A stretch of DNA of 64,000 nt, from NCBI GenBank assembly GCA_964521195.1, contig CAZFRE010000001.1:599359-663358 (forward strand), read 5' to 3'. The translations under genes were made by a program, and so were the position numbers. Every line of letters begins with the position of its first letter. Positions within the stretch are counted from its first letter, which is position 1. Origin of the DNA: CAWDNM01 sp964521195 (GTDB taxonomy: Bacteria > Actinomycetota > Coriobacteriia > Anaerosomatales > JAAXUF01). This document shows positions 1 through 7,853 of this stretch, piece after piece. The notes beneath the pieces were generated by a model, which was given only the letters and a program-made list of their open reading frames with translations, did no database searches and was not told the origin of the DNA.

Positions 1-155
1 TCATCATGCCTCGCCTGCGCGAGGTCGTCTCGTTCCTGCCGGTATCGACGGGTGCGAGCACCACGGTCCAGGTCGCCTTCAGCCTGATCATCGCCGGCGT
101 GGTCATCGGTCTTCTCGGCTCGGGCGTTGCTATGCGTCGCTACCTGAAGGTCTAG
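1..155 (+). CDS. ftsX: Cell division protein FtsX, C-terminal fragment
   Basis: Only the last 50 codons are present (frame begins at base 3, stop TAG at 153-155); the rest lies before the window. The fragment reads through a Pro-x-Ser-Thr stretch into one hydrophobic helix rich in Ile, Val and Gly and ends in a short basic tail RRYLKV. This is the last transmembrane helix and C-terminus typical of FtsX, the membrane half of the FtsEX ABC-type complex that controls peptidoglycan hydrolases at division. A CtpA-type protease 50 bp downstream fits, because ftsE-ftsX-ctp is a common order in Gram-positive bacteria. The name rests on the tail and the neighbour, not on the diagnostic extracellular loop. 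Confidence 0.72.
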   Translation, partial: IMPRLREVVSFLPVSTGASTTVQVAFSLIIAGVVIGLLGSGVAMRRYLKV

Positions 156-207
156 CAGCCGCACGCGACGGTCCGATATTCGTTCGCACAGAAAGCAGTC
201 CGCCCCT

Positions 208-1434
208 ATGAGCAGGGTCACCAAGGCCATCCTGGCCGTGTCGCTCACGATCATCATCGGTTCGATCGGCTTCATCGGCGGGTTCGCCACGTCGCGCATG
301 TTGCCCGCGGACTCCTTCGTGACCATCCCGACGATGCCTCCGCAGAAGGGCGATGTCGCGGAGCGGGTCGACGAGGTCTACGACCTCATGTCCGAGCGCG
401 CGCTCGTGGTGCCCGAGGAGACCTCGGCGACCGCAGGCGCGGTGCAGGGCCTGCTCGAGTCGATGGGGGACAAGTACGCGTTCTACTTCGACGCCGAGCA
501 CTACAAGGCGTTCACGGAAGACAGTATGGGGTCGTTCGGCGGCATCGGTGTCGTGCTTGGCGAGAAGAACGGCGGCACGTACATCACCGAGGTCTACAAG
601 GGCACTCCCGCGGCGAAGGCGGGACTGCTCCCCGGCGATGTCTTCCGCGTGATCGACGGCGATCGTCGGGATGATTGGCTGACCAGTGACGTCGTCAAGC
701 TGGTGCGTGGGGACGTCGGCACCACCGTGACGGTGACTCTCTTGCGGCCCAAGAAGGGCAGCCCCAACGGCGGCACGGAGAAGACCTTCACCCTCACCCG
801 TGCGACCATCAACTACCCCAACCTCAAGTCAGAGATGATCGATGGTGTCGGCTACATGCGGCTTGGGCAGTTCAACGCGAACGCGGAGTCCGACATCACC
901 AAGGCGGTCGAGAACCTCACCAAGAAGGGCGCCAAGGCGCTCGTGCTCGACCTGCGCAGCAATCCGGGCGGCCTGCTCGACGAGGCTGTGGACGTGACGT
1001 CCCTCTTCATCGACGACGGTGTCGTCGTACGGGTGGACGAGCGCGGCAAGGACGAGCAGGAGCTGCGAGCCAACGGCACGAAGGTGACCGACCTGCCGCT
1101 TGTGGTGCTGATCGACGGCGACTCGGCTTCGGCGAGCGAGATCACCGGTGGGGCGCTCCAGGACTACAAGCGGGCCACGCTGGTGGGCGAGAAGTCCTAC
1201 GGCAAGGGGAGTGTCCAGACCGTCGAGAGCGTCTCGTGGGGCGGTGCGGTCAAGTTCACCATCGCGCACTACCTGACTCCCAAGAAGCGGGTCATCGACG
1301 GCAAGGGCTTGACCCCCGACGTCGTCGTCAAGATGGACCGCATGAAGCAGATGGACCGCAAGGACGACATCCAGCTCAAGAGGGCGATCGAGATCGCGAA
1401 GCAGAAGGCGGCCGGGATGGGAGACGGCTACTGA
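208..1434 (+). CDS. ctpA: S41 family C-terminal processing peptidase (CtpA/Prc type)
   Basis: 408 residues, a usual length for Gram-positive Ctp proteases. Residues 6-28 form an N-terminal membrane anchor, so the enzyme should act outside the cell. A PDZ domain spans about 105-180 (GGIGVVLGE ... AAKAGLLPGDVFRVIDG) and the S41 protease domain about 205-385. The catalytic serine is S308 in the DSASASE motif and the general-base lysine is K333 in YGKGSVQ, with Q337 four residues on; the 25-residue Ser-Lys spacing matches known CtpB and D1-protease enzymes. Family role: cleavage of substrate C-termini, often of regulators or cell-wall enzymes. It follows ftsX directly and may belong to the same transcription unit. 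The start ATG 208 keeps the anchor; its ribosome site is weak. Confidence 0.9.
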   Translation: MSRVTKAILAVSLTIIIGSIGFIGGFATSRMLPADSFVTIPTMPPQKGDVAERVDEVYDLMSERALVVPEETSATAGAVQGLLESMGDKYAFYFDAEHYKAFTEDSMGSFGGIGVVLGEKNGGTYITEVYKGTPAAKAGLLPGDVFRVIDGDRRDDWLTSDVVKLVRGDVGTTVTVTLLRPKKGSPNGGTEKTFTLTRATINYPNLKSEMIDGVGYMRLGQFNANAESDITKAVENLTKKGAKALVLDLRSNPGGLLDEAVDVTSLFIDDGVVVRVDERGKDEQELRANGTKVTDLPLVVLIDGDSASASEITGGALQDYKRATLVGEKSYGKGSVQTVESVSWGGAVKFTIAHYLTPKKRVIDGKGLTPDVVVKMDRMKQMDRKDDIQLKRAIEIAKQKAAGMGDGY

Positions 1435-1500
1435 GGGTTCGCACCGTGACGCTCGCGTGCTACGGGACGAGTACCGTGGCCCGAAAATCGCCTAGGCGCC

Positions 1501-1929
1501 CTACTCGTCGTCCTCGTCATCATCGAGCGCGATGAGCGCGTCGAAATCGCCGATGGTCTCCTCGGAGAGCAGGTGAGGGCGCTTGGGATCCTCGTCTTCC
1601 GAGTCGGGCTCGGGAATCGACAGCAGTTCCAGGGTGGATCCGTCGCCATGCAGCACGAACCTCCAGCGCTCCTCCTCGGCCTGCTCGAAATCGAGGTAGC
1701 GGAACGACGCCACGTTGAGGAAGAGGCACCCGTTGACGATGAGCGTCGCGGACTCCGGATCGGCCATGAGCTTCACCAGAGCCGCGCGGCCCTCCTCGAT
1801 GACGTCCCCCGCCACCACGTAGCGGTAGTCGAGGTTCTCGAGGGTCTCGAGCGAGCGCAGCATGTCACGCGGGTGTGACAGGCTGCCCTTCGAGATGAGG
1901 CACGGGGCGAGTGGCTGGCGGTGGTCCAT
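1501..1929 (-). CDS. Conserved-looking hypothetical protein with acidic tail
   Basis: 142 residues, family not recognised. The start at 1929 (ATG on the minus strand) is preceded by a GGAG six bases upstream and by an extended -10 promoter at 1970-1978, so it is a real gene although the open frame runs further upstream. The middle part alternates hydrophobic and charged segments and contains ATLIVNGCLFLNVASFRYLDF, suggesting a small mixed alpha/beta fold; one Cys follows an early Pro and another lies in the hydrophobic strand. The C-terminus is a run of Asp/Glu (DDDEDDE). No signal peptide or membrane helix is evident. It is convergent with ctpA and divergent from rnr. Function unknown. Confidence 0.75.
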   Translation of the reverse strand: MDHRQPLAPCLISKGSLSHPRDMLRSLETLENLDYRYVVAGDVIEEGRAALVKLMADPESATLIVNGCLFLNVASFRYLDFEQAEEERWRFVLHGDGSTLELLSIPEPDSEDEDPKRPHLLSEETIGDFDALIALDDDEDDE

Positions 1930-1969
1930 CGGGCGGCTCCATGAGGCGTGTGCTGAGTGGTGATGACGC

Positions 1970-1978
1970 ATTCTAGCA
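1970..1978 (-). promoter_or_regulatory. Extended -10 promoter of the 142-residue hypothetical gene
   Basis: Reads TGCTAGAAT on the minus strand, about 40 bases before the start codon at 1929. The same extended -10 recurs in front of several other genes in the window (30262, 34386 and, with one change, 61532). No good -35 box is seen, as expected for extended -10 promoters. Confidence 0.5.
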
Positions 1979-2066
1979 CCGTGCGTGCCGACGCGATGGG
2001 ACACATCCGACGTGCGGTAGTATCTACTCGACCGTCGGCGATCGAGCACAAGGGGGCGCGGTACGT

Positions 2067-4010
2067 GTGAGCAGGCCGAAGCGCACCTCCAAGACCCGTC
2101 GGGGTGGTTTCGTCGTAGGGCGACTCACGATGACCCGCCGAGGCTACGGCTTCGTCTCGGCCCCTGAGGGCGACTACTTCGTCGCCGCCAAGGACATGGC
2201 CGGCGCGATGCACGGCGACACTGTCGCCATCCGTCCCGAGTCCAGACGTGGCCGAGAAGGCCGGTCGGGTGCGGTCACCCGCGTCGTCGAGCGCGCGAAC
2301 ACCACCGTCGTCGGCCGCTTCGAGAAGGCGGGAGCGATCGGCATCGTGGTGCCCGCGGACCGGCGCATCCGCCACGACGTGTTCGTCGCACCCAACGCGA
2401 TCGGTGACGCGACCACCGGCGACATCGTCGTGGCACGCTTGACCGGCTACCCCTCTCGCAACCACTCGGCCCAGGGCTACGTGGAGGAGATCATCGGCCG
2501 AGAAGGCGACCCGGGCATCGAGATCGAGATCACGATCCGCGAGCATGGCCTGCGGACCGAGTTCCCCGAGCAGGTCGCCGCGGAGGCGGCCAAGCTCCGC
2601 ATCGACGTCGACGAGGCGTTGTCCCGCGAACCCGACCGGCGAGACATCCGCGACCGCTACACCTTCACGATCGATCCGGTCGACGCGCGCGACTTCGACG
2701 ACGCTATCAGCATCGGGCACACCGAAGATGGCCGCGTCGTACTGGGCGTGCACATCGCCGATGTGAGCCACTACGTGCCGTGGGACTCGTCGATCGACAA
2801 CGAGGCGCGGCTGCGCGCGACGAGCGTCTACCTCGTCGACCGCGTGCTGCCGATGCTGCCTGAGGAGCTGTCCAACGGCATCTGCTCCCTCAACCCCGGC
2901 GAGGACCGCGTCGCATTCAGCGTCGACATGGTGCTTTCGAAGGATGGGGCGGTCGAGGAGGCGAGCTTCTACCCCAGCGTCATCCGCAGTGACCGCCGCT
3001 GCAACTACGACGAGGTCGACCGGTGGCTCTCAGGTACCGAGAAGTTCCCCGATCGCGAGGCAGAGCTCACGTTGCGCGAGTTCGCTCGCGTCGCGAAGAA
3101 GATCGGAGAGCGCCGAGTCGCCCGGGGCGGTCTGGACTTCGAGACGGTCGAGGCGAAGGTTCGCCTCGATGCCGGGGGCAAGCCGATCGAGGTCGTGCTG
3201 CGCGAGCGCACCGTCGCGACCAACATGATCGAGGAGGCGATGATCGCCGCCAACGAGGCGGTCGCCCGTCACATGCGCGACGCCAAGGCGCCCATGGTCT
3301 ACCGCATCCACGAAGACCCCGACCCTGATGCGCTCGCGCAGATCGCCGCGGTGCTCAAGGAGTTCAACTACCCGGTCAAGGACATGCATGGCGCCTCACC
3401 CGCGACCTTCCAGCGCATCATCGCGTTCGCGCATGGACGCAGCGAGAAGTACCTCATCAACTCGCTGCTCGTACGTTCGCTCGAGCGGGCGCGCTACGTC
3501 GACTTCCTCTCCCCGCACTTCGGGCTGGCGAGCGAGGCGTACTGCCACTTCACCTCACCCATCCGTCGCTACCCCGACCTCATCGTCCACCGCTTGCTCA
3601 AGGCGCAGCTGCGTGGTGCGCTCGACACGGACCCCGATGCGGTCCACATGGCGCCGGAGCTCGCCTGGCTCGCGGATCACTCATCGCAGATGGAGCGCGA
3701 AGCCGCAATGGCCGAGATGGACTCGGTGCGCTTCAAGCTCTGCGAGCTGATGGCGGACCATATCGGTGAGGTGTTCGACGGCATCGTCACCGGAGTCGCG
3801 AACTACGGCCTGTTCGTACAGCTCGCCAACACCGCCGAGGGGCTCGTGCATTCCGATGCGATGCCTGGCGAGCACTACCGGTACGAGCCCGCGCGGCATC
3901 TGCTCATCGGTGACAAGCGCCAAGACACGTACCGGCTTGGGCAGGCGGTACAGGTGCGGATCGCAAACGTCTCCCCGGGCGATGCGAGGATCGACCTCGA
4001 ACTCGCGTAG
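2067..4010 (+). CDS. rnr: Ribonuclease R (RNase II/RNB family exoribonuclease)
   Basis: 647 residues starting at GTG, behind an AAGGGGG stretch. Two cold-shock-like RNA-binding domains occupy about 15-165, the RNB catalytic domain about 190-540, and an S1 domain about 565-645 (GIVTGVANYGLFVQL). The Mg-binding aspartates are visible as D203, D209, D211 and D212 in the DPVDARDFDDAIS motif, matching the four catalytic aspartates of RNase II/R. The enzyme degrades RNA 3' to 5' processively; RNase R enzymes unwind structured RNA and help tmRNA-dependent mRNA decay. It is shorter than enterobacterial RNase R because it lacks a long basic C-terminal tail. smpB and ssrA lie 2.3 kb downstream, which suits a shared ribosome-rescue role but is not proof of co-regulation. 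Confidence 0.93.
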   Translation: MSRPKRTSKTRRGGFVVGRLTMTRRGYGFVSAPEGDYFVAAKDMAGAMHGDTVAIRPESRRGREGRSGAVTRVVERANTTVVGRFEKAGAIGIVVPADRRIRHDVFVAPNAIGDATTGDIVVARLTGYPSRNHSAQGYVEEIIGREGDPGIEIEITIREHGLRTEFPEQVAAEAAKLRIDVDEALSREPDRRDIRDRYTFTIDPVDARDFDDAISIGHTEDGRVVLGVHIADVSHYVPWDSSIDNEARLRATSVYLVDRVLPMLPEELSNGICSLNPGEDRVAFSVDMVLSKDGAVEEASFYPSVIRSDRRCNYDEVDRWLSGTEKFPDREAELTLREFARVAKKIGERRVARGGLDFETVEAKVRLDAGGKPIEVVLRERTVATNMIEEAMIAANEAVARHMRDAKAPMVYRIHEDPDPDALAQIAAVLKEFNYPVKDMHGASPATFQRIIAFAHGRSEKYLINSLLVRSLERARYVDFLSPHFGLASEAYCHFTSPIRRYPDLIVHRLLKAQLRGALDTDPDAVHMAPELAWLADHSSQMEREAAMAEMDSVRFKLCELMADHIGEVFDGIVTGVANYGLFVQLANTAEGLVHSDAMPGEHYRYEPARHLLIGDKRQDTYRLGQAVQVRIANVSPGDARIDLELA

Positions 4011-4057
4011 CAGCGCGCGGCACGTCGTACCCGACCGGACGAGTTGCGGCCGGGCAG

Positions 4058-5005
4058 CTAGCGCACCGACGTGCGCCTCGGGGCGTCGTCGAGTGGGTCC
4101 GAAGCCCGCGCGGCAGGCTGCCCCGACTCCGGATCGAGTGTGTCCCACTCGTCCCGCTCGGCGGTTCCGATCAGCCCGGTCACCACAGGCGTGAGGTCCT
4201 TCGGGGTGGGAGTCTGCCAGCCGCGCCAGACCGCGAGCACGCGAAGGGCGATCACCAGGAGCACGCACGCGAACATGGCGAACGGCTTGACAACGTTCAG
4301 CCACGTCACGAGGGTCACGTACGTGATCGTCCCGAACACGGCCGCGGCGCCGTTCAGGGTGCCGGGCTTCATCACCCGCGGGACCTCGTTGCGCATCATG
4401 TCGCGCACGATGCCGCCGCCGACCGACGTGATGGTGCCGATCATCACCGCCGGCACGAAGGTGAGGCCTGCCAGGATCGCTTTGTCTGCTCCTGCCACCG
4501 CGAACAGCCCGAGGGACAGGGCGTCGATGAGGAAGAGCCGGTTGCGGAAGCTTTCGATGCCCGACTCGAAATAGAAGGCGAGAATGGCGCCGATGATCAC
4601 CGCGATGAGCAGGGTAGGGTGTTCGAGTGCGTAGATGCCGTAGTCCTGCAGCATCAGGTCGCGAATGATACCGCCCGAGAGGCCAGCCGCCAGGGCGATG
4701 GTGATCACGCCTACCATGTCGAACTTCATGCGCACCCCGGCTAGCCCGCCGGACAGCGCACCCGTGAAGGCGGCCGTGAGCTCGAGCCATGCGGGGACGG
4801 TGACGGTCGCGACCGATGCGGGGACCGTCGTCGTCACGGCCGAGGGCAAGATGCTGGCGACCGCTTCTGGCACTGCCGTCGCCACCGTACTCGCCACGAT
4901 CGCTCCAAAGTCGGTGGCGGTCGCGGCGGTGGATGTGGCGGCAGCGGCGGCGGTCGTGCTGGCACTGCTCGCGGCGTGCGCCACGGCGATCAGTGACAGG
5001 TCCAT
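4058..5005 (-). CDS. TRIC/UPF0126 family membrane protein with Ala/Thr/Ser-rich N-terminal extension
   Basis: 315 residues if translation begins at the ATG at 5005, which has an AGGA ribosome site. Residues 74-275 contain the paired glycine-rich repeats of the bacterial TRIC (trimeric intracellular cation channel, formerly UPF0126) family: GGLAGVRMKFDMVG and GGIIRDLML in the first half, VGGGIVRDMMRNEVP in the second, with about seven hydrophobic helices. Family members are homotrimeric potassium/cation channels. The first 70 residues are unusual: after a short hydrophobic start they are almost only Ala, Thr, Ser and Val, a low-complexity extension absent from typical 200-residue members. The last 40 residues are polar and cytosolic in character. 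It is convergent with rnr and divergent from the M42 peptidase gene. Confidence 0.85.
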   Translation of the reverse strand: MDLSLIAVAHAASSASTTAAAAATSTAATATDFGAIVASTVATAVPEAVASILPSAVTTTVPASVATVTVPAWLELTAAFTGALSGGLAGVRMKFDMVGVITIALAAGLSGGIIRDLMLQDYGIYALEHPTLLIAVIIGAILAFYFESGIESFRNRLFLIDALSLGLFAVAGADKAILAGLTFVPAVMIGTITSVGGGIVRDMMRNEVPRVMKPGTLNGAAAVFGTITYVTLVTWLNVVKPFAMFACVLLVIALRVLAVWRGWQTPTPKDLTPVVTGLIGTAERDEWDTLDPESGQPAARASDPLDDAPRRTSVR

Positions 5006-5159
5006 GCGGTCCTCTTCGACGGGGGCATACGCGTTCTTTGGGAACGTACCCGATACAGAGTGTACGCGCCGGCACCCGTAACCGTGCCGTGTCCTGGCGA
5101 TGCCGCTGCGTGACGGGTAGACTTGCCGGGTTCCCTGAATCCGATTCGGAGGCAGATGT

Positions 5160-6224
5160 ATGCATAAGAGTGACCTGAAGTTCCTGTCGGACCTCGTTGA
5201 GGCACCGTCCCCGTCCGGCTTTGAACAGCCGGCGGCGAGGGTGTTCAAAGAGCGCGTGACCGGTGTCGCTGACTCGGTTGAGACCAATGTGATGGGCTCG
5301 GTTCATGCCGTGCTGAACGGCACCAAGCCCGACGGCGTCTCGGTGATGCTCGCCGGGCATATCGACGAGATCGGCCTGATGGTCAACTACATCACCCCTG
5401 AGGGCTTCATCGCGGCAGCCGCCATCGGCGGCGTGGACTCGGCGATCCTGCCGGGCATGCGCGTTCGTGTGCATACGAAGAAGGGTGCGCTTCTCGGCAT
5501 CATGGGTCGCAAGCCGATCCACCTCATCGAGGATGACGAGCGCAAGAACGTCACGAAGCTCGAGAAGCTCTTCATCGACGTAGGTCTGCCCGCCGAGAAG
5601 GTCAAGAAGCGCGTGCGTATCGGCGATCCGATCACATTCGATGTGGGGCTCGAGACGTTCGGCGACGATCTCGCGGTCTCGCGCGCGTTCGACGACAAGA
5701 TGGGCGCGTGGATCGCGGCGCGCGTGCTCGAGGAGGTCAAGAAGGCCGGCGGCGGCGCAGGCGACCTCATCGCGGCCGCAACCGTCCAGGAAGAGGTCGG
5801 GCTGCGCGGCGGCGTGACGAGCGCGTATGGCGTCAATCCGCAGGTGGGCATCGCCGTCGAGGTGGGTCACGCGACCGACTACCCGGATATCGACAAGCGC
5901 AAGCACGGCGAGGCGAACTGCGGCGACGGTCCGATCATCGCGCGTGGTCCCAACATCAACCCCGCCCTCTTCGAGCTTCTCGTCAAGGCCGCCGAGAGGG
6001 CCAAGGTTCCCTACCAGATCGGCGCCGAGCCAAGAGGCACCGGTACCGACGCGAACGCGATCCAGCTCTCTCGCGGCGGCAAGGTTGCCGGGCTGGTCTC
6101 GATCCCGCTGCGCTACATGCACACGCCCACGGAAGTCCTTTCGCTCAAGGACCTCGACTATGCCGTCAAGCTGCTCACCCGGTTCGTGCTCGACCTGAAG
6201 CCGGGTACCGACTTCACGCCGTAG
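5160..6224 (+). CDS. M42 family metallo-aminopeptidase
   Basis: 354 residues, the normal M42 length. GGAGG lies eight bases before the start ATG; another ATG four bases earlier runs straight into a stop. The co-catalytic dinuclear metal site of the family can be read: H67 in AGHIDEIG, bridging D178 in SRAFDDKMG, the general base E211 and metal ligand E212 in VQEEVGLRG, an Asp in GHATDYPD, and the C-terminal His in MHTPTEV. M42 enzymes are large cytosolic tetrahedral complexes that trim peptides left by proteases, with glutamyl or broad leucyl specificity; members are often misnamed endoglucanase. Substrate preference cannot be read from the sequence. The gene appears to stand alone, followed by a strong hairpin. 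Confidence 0.92.
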   Translation: MHKSDLKFLSDLVEAPSPSGFEQPAARVFKERVTGVADSVETNVMGSVHAVLNGTKPDGVSVMLAGHIDEIGLMVNYITPEGFIAAAAIGGVDSAILPGMRVRVHTKKGALLGIMGRKPIHLIEDDERKNVTKLEKLFIDVGLPAEKVKKRVRIGDPITFDVGLETFGDDLAVSRAFDDKMGAWIAARVLEEVKKAGGGAGDLIAAATVQEEVGLRGGVTSAYGVNPQVGIAVEVGHATDYPDIDKRKHGEANCGDGPIIARGPNINPALFELLVKAAERAKVPYQIGAEPRGTGTDANAIQLSRGGKVAGLVSIPLRYMHTPTEVLSLKDLDYAVKLLTRFVLDLKPGTDFTP

Positions 6225-6252
6225 CCGCTAGCAGGTGGATCTGCGCGACGAA

Positions 6253-6278
6253 CGGGCCACGCCGTACGGCGTGGCCCG
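6253..6278 (+). terminator. Terminator-like perfect palindrome after the M42 gene
   Basis: A 26-base perfect inverted repeat (CGGGCCACGCC, loop GTAC, GGCGTGGCCCG) 29 bases after the stop codon. There is no T-run, so it may stop transcription in either direction or only stabilise the 3' end. Confidence 0.55.
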
Positions 6279-6302
6279 CGCCTTGCCGTCCACCGGCTGG
6301 GC

Positions 6303-6308
6303 TAGAAT
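6303..6308 (+). promoter_or_regulatory. Putative -10 box of smpB
   Basis: TAGAAT preceded by GC, 40 bases before the smpB start. The surrounding GCTAGAAT resembles the extended -10 elements elsewhere in the window. A -35 at the right distance is not convincing. Confidence 0.4.
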
Positions 6309-6347
6309 GTGAGACCGCACCACCACGACCGGAGAGTCGATACCACC

Positions 6348-6818
6348 ATGGCACGCGAAGAACGGCTCATAGCGAACAACAAGAAGGCCTACCACGACTT
6401 CTTTGTCGAGGAGACCTACGAGTGCGGCATCGAACTCGCCGGCACCGAGGTGAAGTCACTCCGAGACAACAAGGCGTCGCTGCGTGATACCTACGCGAGC
6501 ATCAAGCAGGGCGAGGTCTGGCTATACGGCGTCCACATCGCACCCTATAGCCACGGCAACCGGTCCAACCTCGATCCCAACCGGCCGCGCAAGCTCCTCA
6601 TGCACAAGAAGGAGATACGGCACCTGCTGTCCAAGACGCGCGAGAAGGGCTACACGCTCGTCCCGCTCAGGATGTACTTCGCGCCCAACAACCTCGCGAA
6701 GGTCGAGCTGGGGCTGTGCCGAGGCAAGAAGCTCTATGACAAGCGCGCGGACATCGCCGCAAAGGACCAGAAGCGCGATGTCGAGCGAGCACTGCGCGAG
6801 CGCCAGAAGGGCGAGTAG
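6348..6818 (+). CDS. smpB: SsrA-binding protein SmpB
   Basis: 156 residues, full family length. The characteristic start (NNKKAYHDFFVEETYECGIELAGTEVKSLR, in pieces), the YSHGNRSNLDPNRPRKLL segment and the basic C-terminal tail KKLYDKRADIAAKDQKRDVERAL are all present. SmpB binds the tRNA-like part of tmRNA and brings it to ribosomes stalled without a stop codon; its tail occupies the empty mRNA channel. The ATG at 6348 is chosen because the family starts close to the conserved segment; an in-frame ATG 39 bases upstream would add an unlikely His/Arg-rich leader. The tmRNA gene begins 134 bases downstream, the common smpB-ssrA order. Confidence 0.97.
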   Translation: MAREERLIANNKKAYHDFFVEETYECGIELAGTEVKSLRDNKASLRDTYASIKQGEVWLYGVHIAPYSHGNRSNLDPNRPRKLLMHKKEIRHLLSKTREKGYTLVPLRMYFAPNNLAKVELGLCRGKKLYDKRADIAAKDQKRDVERALRERQKGE

Positions 6819-6884
6819 CCGCACCGGGCGCGCCGCAGTGCGCGGCACGCCGTTCGCTCTGTGGAATGCCGCCCGCGCGGTCTC

Positions 6885-6906
6885 CTCGGCGGGTATACTC
6901 TCCGAG
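6885..6906 (+). promoter_or_regulatory. ssrA promoter -10 region inside an inverted repeat
   Basis: A consensus-like -10 box TATACT (6894-6899) lies about 53 bases before the tmRNA 5' end and is flanked by CTCGG and CCGAG arms (6885-6889, 6902-6906). The infC promoter at 36964-36984 carries the same arrangement. No -35 box is convincing here. Confidence 0.5.
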
Positions 6907-6952
6907 CGGCTCCGGTGCCGCGGGCTCTTTGACACGCCGAACCACCCCACAC

Positions 6953-7304
6953 GGGGGCGACTGGATTCGACACGATAGTTCTGAGGGAGGAAGCAGGTCG
7001 CGGTCTCCTCACCGCGTTAAACAGGGGTAACCGTCATTTACATGGCGAAAACAACTACGCACTCGCTGCCTAAATAGCCAGCGACGCCAACCCGGTGCGC
7101 GTCCCCGTCACCGGTACGGCGCCATTGCAGGGGACTGCCGCTTCGGACGTAGTCGGTATGCCGTAGCGAAAGACTGAACTGACTGGGAAGGGGCGCGCTT
7201 GTCACAGCGTGCCGCCCCGACCGAGACACAAGCTGTGACTGAGCCTGGAGATGCCTCCCAGGGTGCTTTCGTGGACCGGAGTTCGATTCTCCGCGCCTCC
7301 ACCA
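6953..7304 (+). ncRNA. ssrA: Transfer-messenger RNA (tmRNA)
   Basis: 352 nt, one-piece tmRNA. The 5' end GGGGGCGACTGGATTCGAC is the universal tmRNA start and pairs over seven base pairs (one G-U) with the 3' CGCCTCC before an encoded ACCA end. A T-arm with the loop GTTCGATTC lies at the 3' end. The internal reading frame at 7044-7073 encodes the tag. tmRNA with SmpB rescues ribosomes stalled on mRNAs lacking a stop codon and adds a degradation tag recognised by ClpXP, both subunits of which are encoded at 28.3-30.2 kb of this window. The long GC-rich stretch between tag and 3' tRNA part should form the pseudoknots. Confidence 0.97.
7044..7073 (+). other. tmRNA tag-peptide reading frame
   Basis: Reads GGC GAA AAC AAC TAC GCA CTC GCT GCC TAA, giving the tag GENNYALAA after the alanine carried by tmRNA. 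The ALAA end is the standard ClpXP degradation signal. The resume codon appears to be a Gly codon rather than the more frequent Ala (GCA/GCG); the other two frames give no ALAA ending. Confidence 0.85.
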
Positions 7305-7457
7305 TCCATTCCCAAGGTCAGTCTGGCCTTGTGCGCGACCCGCTGGCATCCGCCTGCGGGTCGTTCTCGTATGCGGGCGCGAATCACCGCGATCGGGCGG
7401 GTATCAGACCGTGGACGCTGCACTACAATCGAGGCCTCTAGCGAAGGGCAGGTCCGG

Positions 7458-7853
7458 ATGCGGCGAAGGACATGGGGTTTCACCCCGGAAGAGTGGGAGC
7501 AGATGCACGCCGAGCTGAGGGGCCTGCTCGAGTCGGTTGCTGCCGCCCGCTCCACCGTCACGTACGGCGAGGTCGCTCGCCGCGTGTTCAACGGCCGCGT
7601 CAGCGCGCGTTCCGGCGCGCTCCTGGACCTGCTCGGCGAGGTCGACACCCAGACCGACGACACGCTCGGGATCATGGTGGCATCGCTTGTCGTGCGTGCC
7701 GATTCCGGCATTCCGGGAGATGGCTACTTCGCGTTCGCCGAGAACGAACTCGGCCGTCCCATCGCAGACAGGCGCGCGTTCTGGGAGCGCGAAGTGAATG
7801 CGGTGTGGGATGCGTATGCACCCGTCGAGACGGAAGGGAGGACGCTGCGATGA
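7458..7853 (+). CDS. Small hypothetical protein, possible winged-helix MGMT-like fold
   Basis: 131 residues starting at the ATG at 7458. The segment ARSTVTYGEVARRV followed by SGALLDLLGEV and a later DGYFAFAENELGR resembles the family of small actinobacterial proteins that begin like the DNA-binding half of O6-methylguanine methyltransferases (TYGElA ... R.vg..L) but lack the PCHR active-site cysteine; there is no Cys in this protein at all. A winged-helix or scaffold role is inference. Its stop overlaps the start of the next gene (ATGA), so the two are probably translated together. The 153 bases between ssrA and this gene show nothing beyond a short GC-rich inverted repeat. Confidence 0.75.
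   Translation: MRRRTWGFTPEEWEQMHAELRGLLESVAAARSTVTYGEVARRVFNGRVSARSGALLDLLGEVDTQTDDTLGIMVASLVVRADSGIPGDGYFAFAENELGRPIADRRAFWEREVNAVWDAYAPVETEGRTLR

Noticed and set aside
3681..6122. Long open frame on the minus strand over the rnr end, TRIC gene and M42 gene
   Set aside because: Composition is that of a shadow frame; real genes with motifs occupy the other frames.
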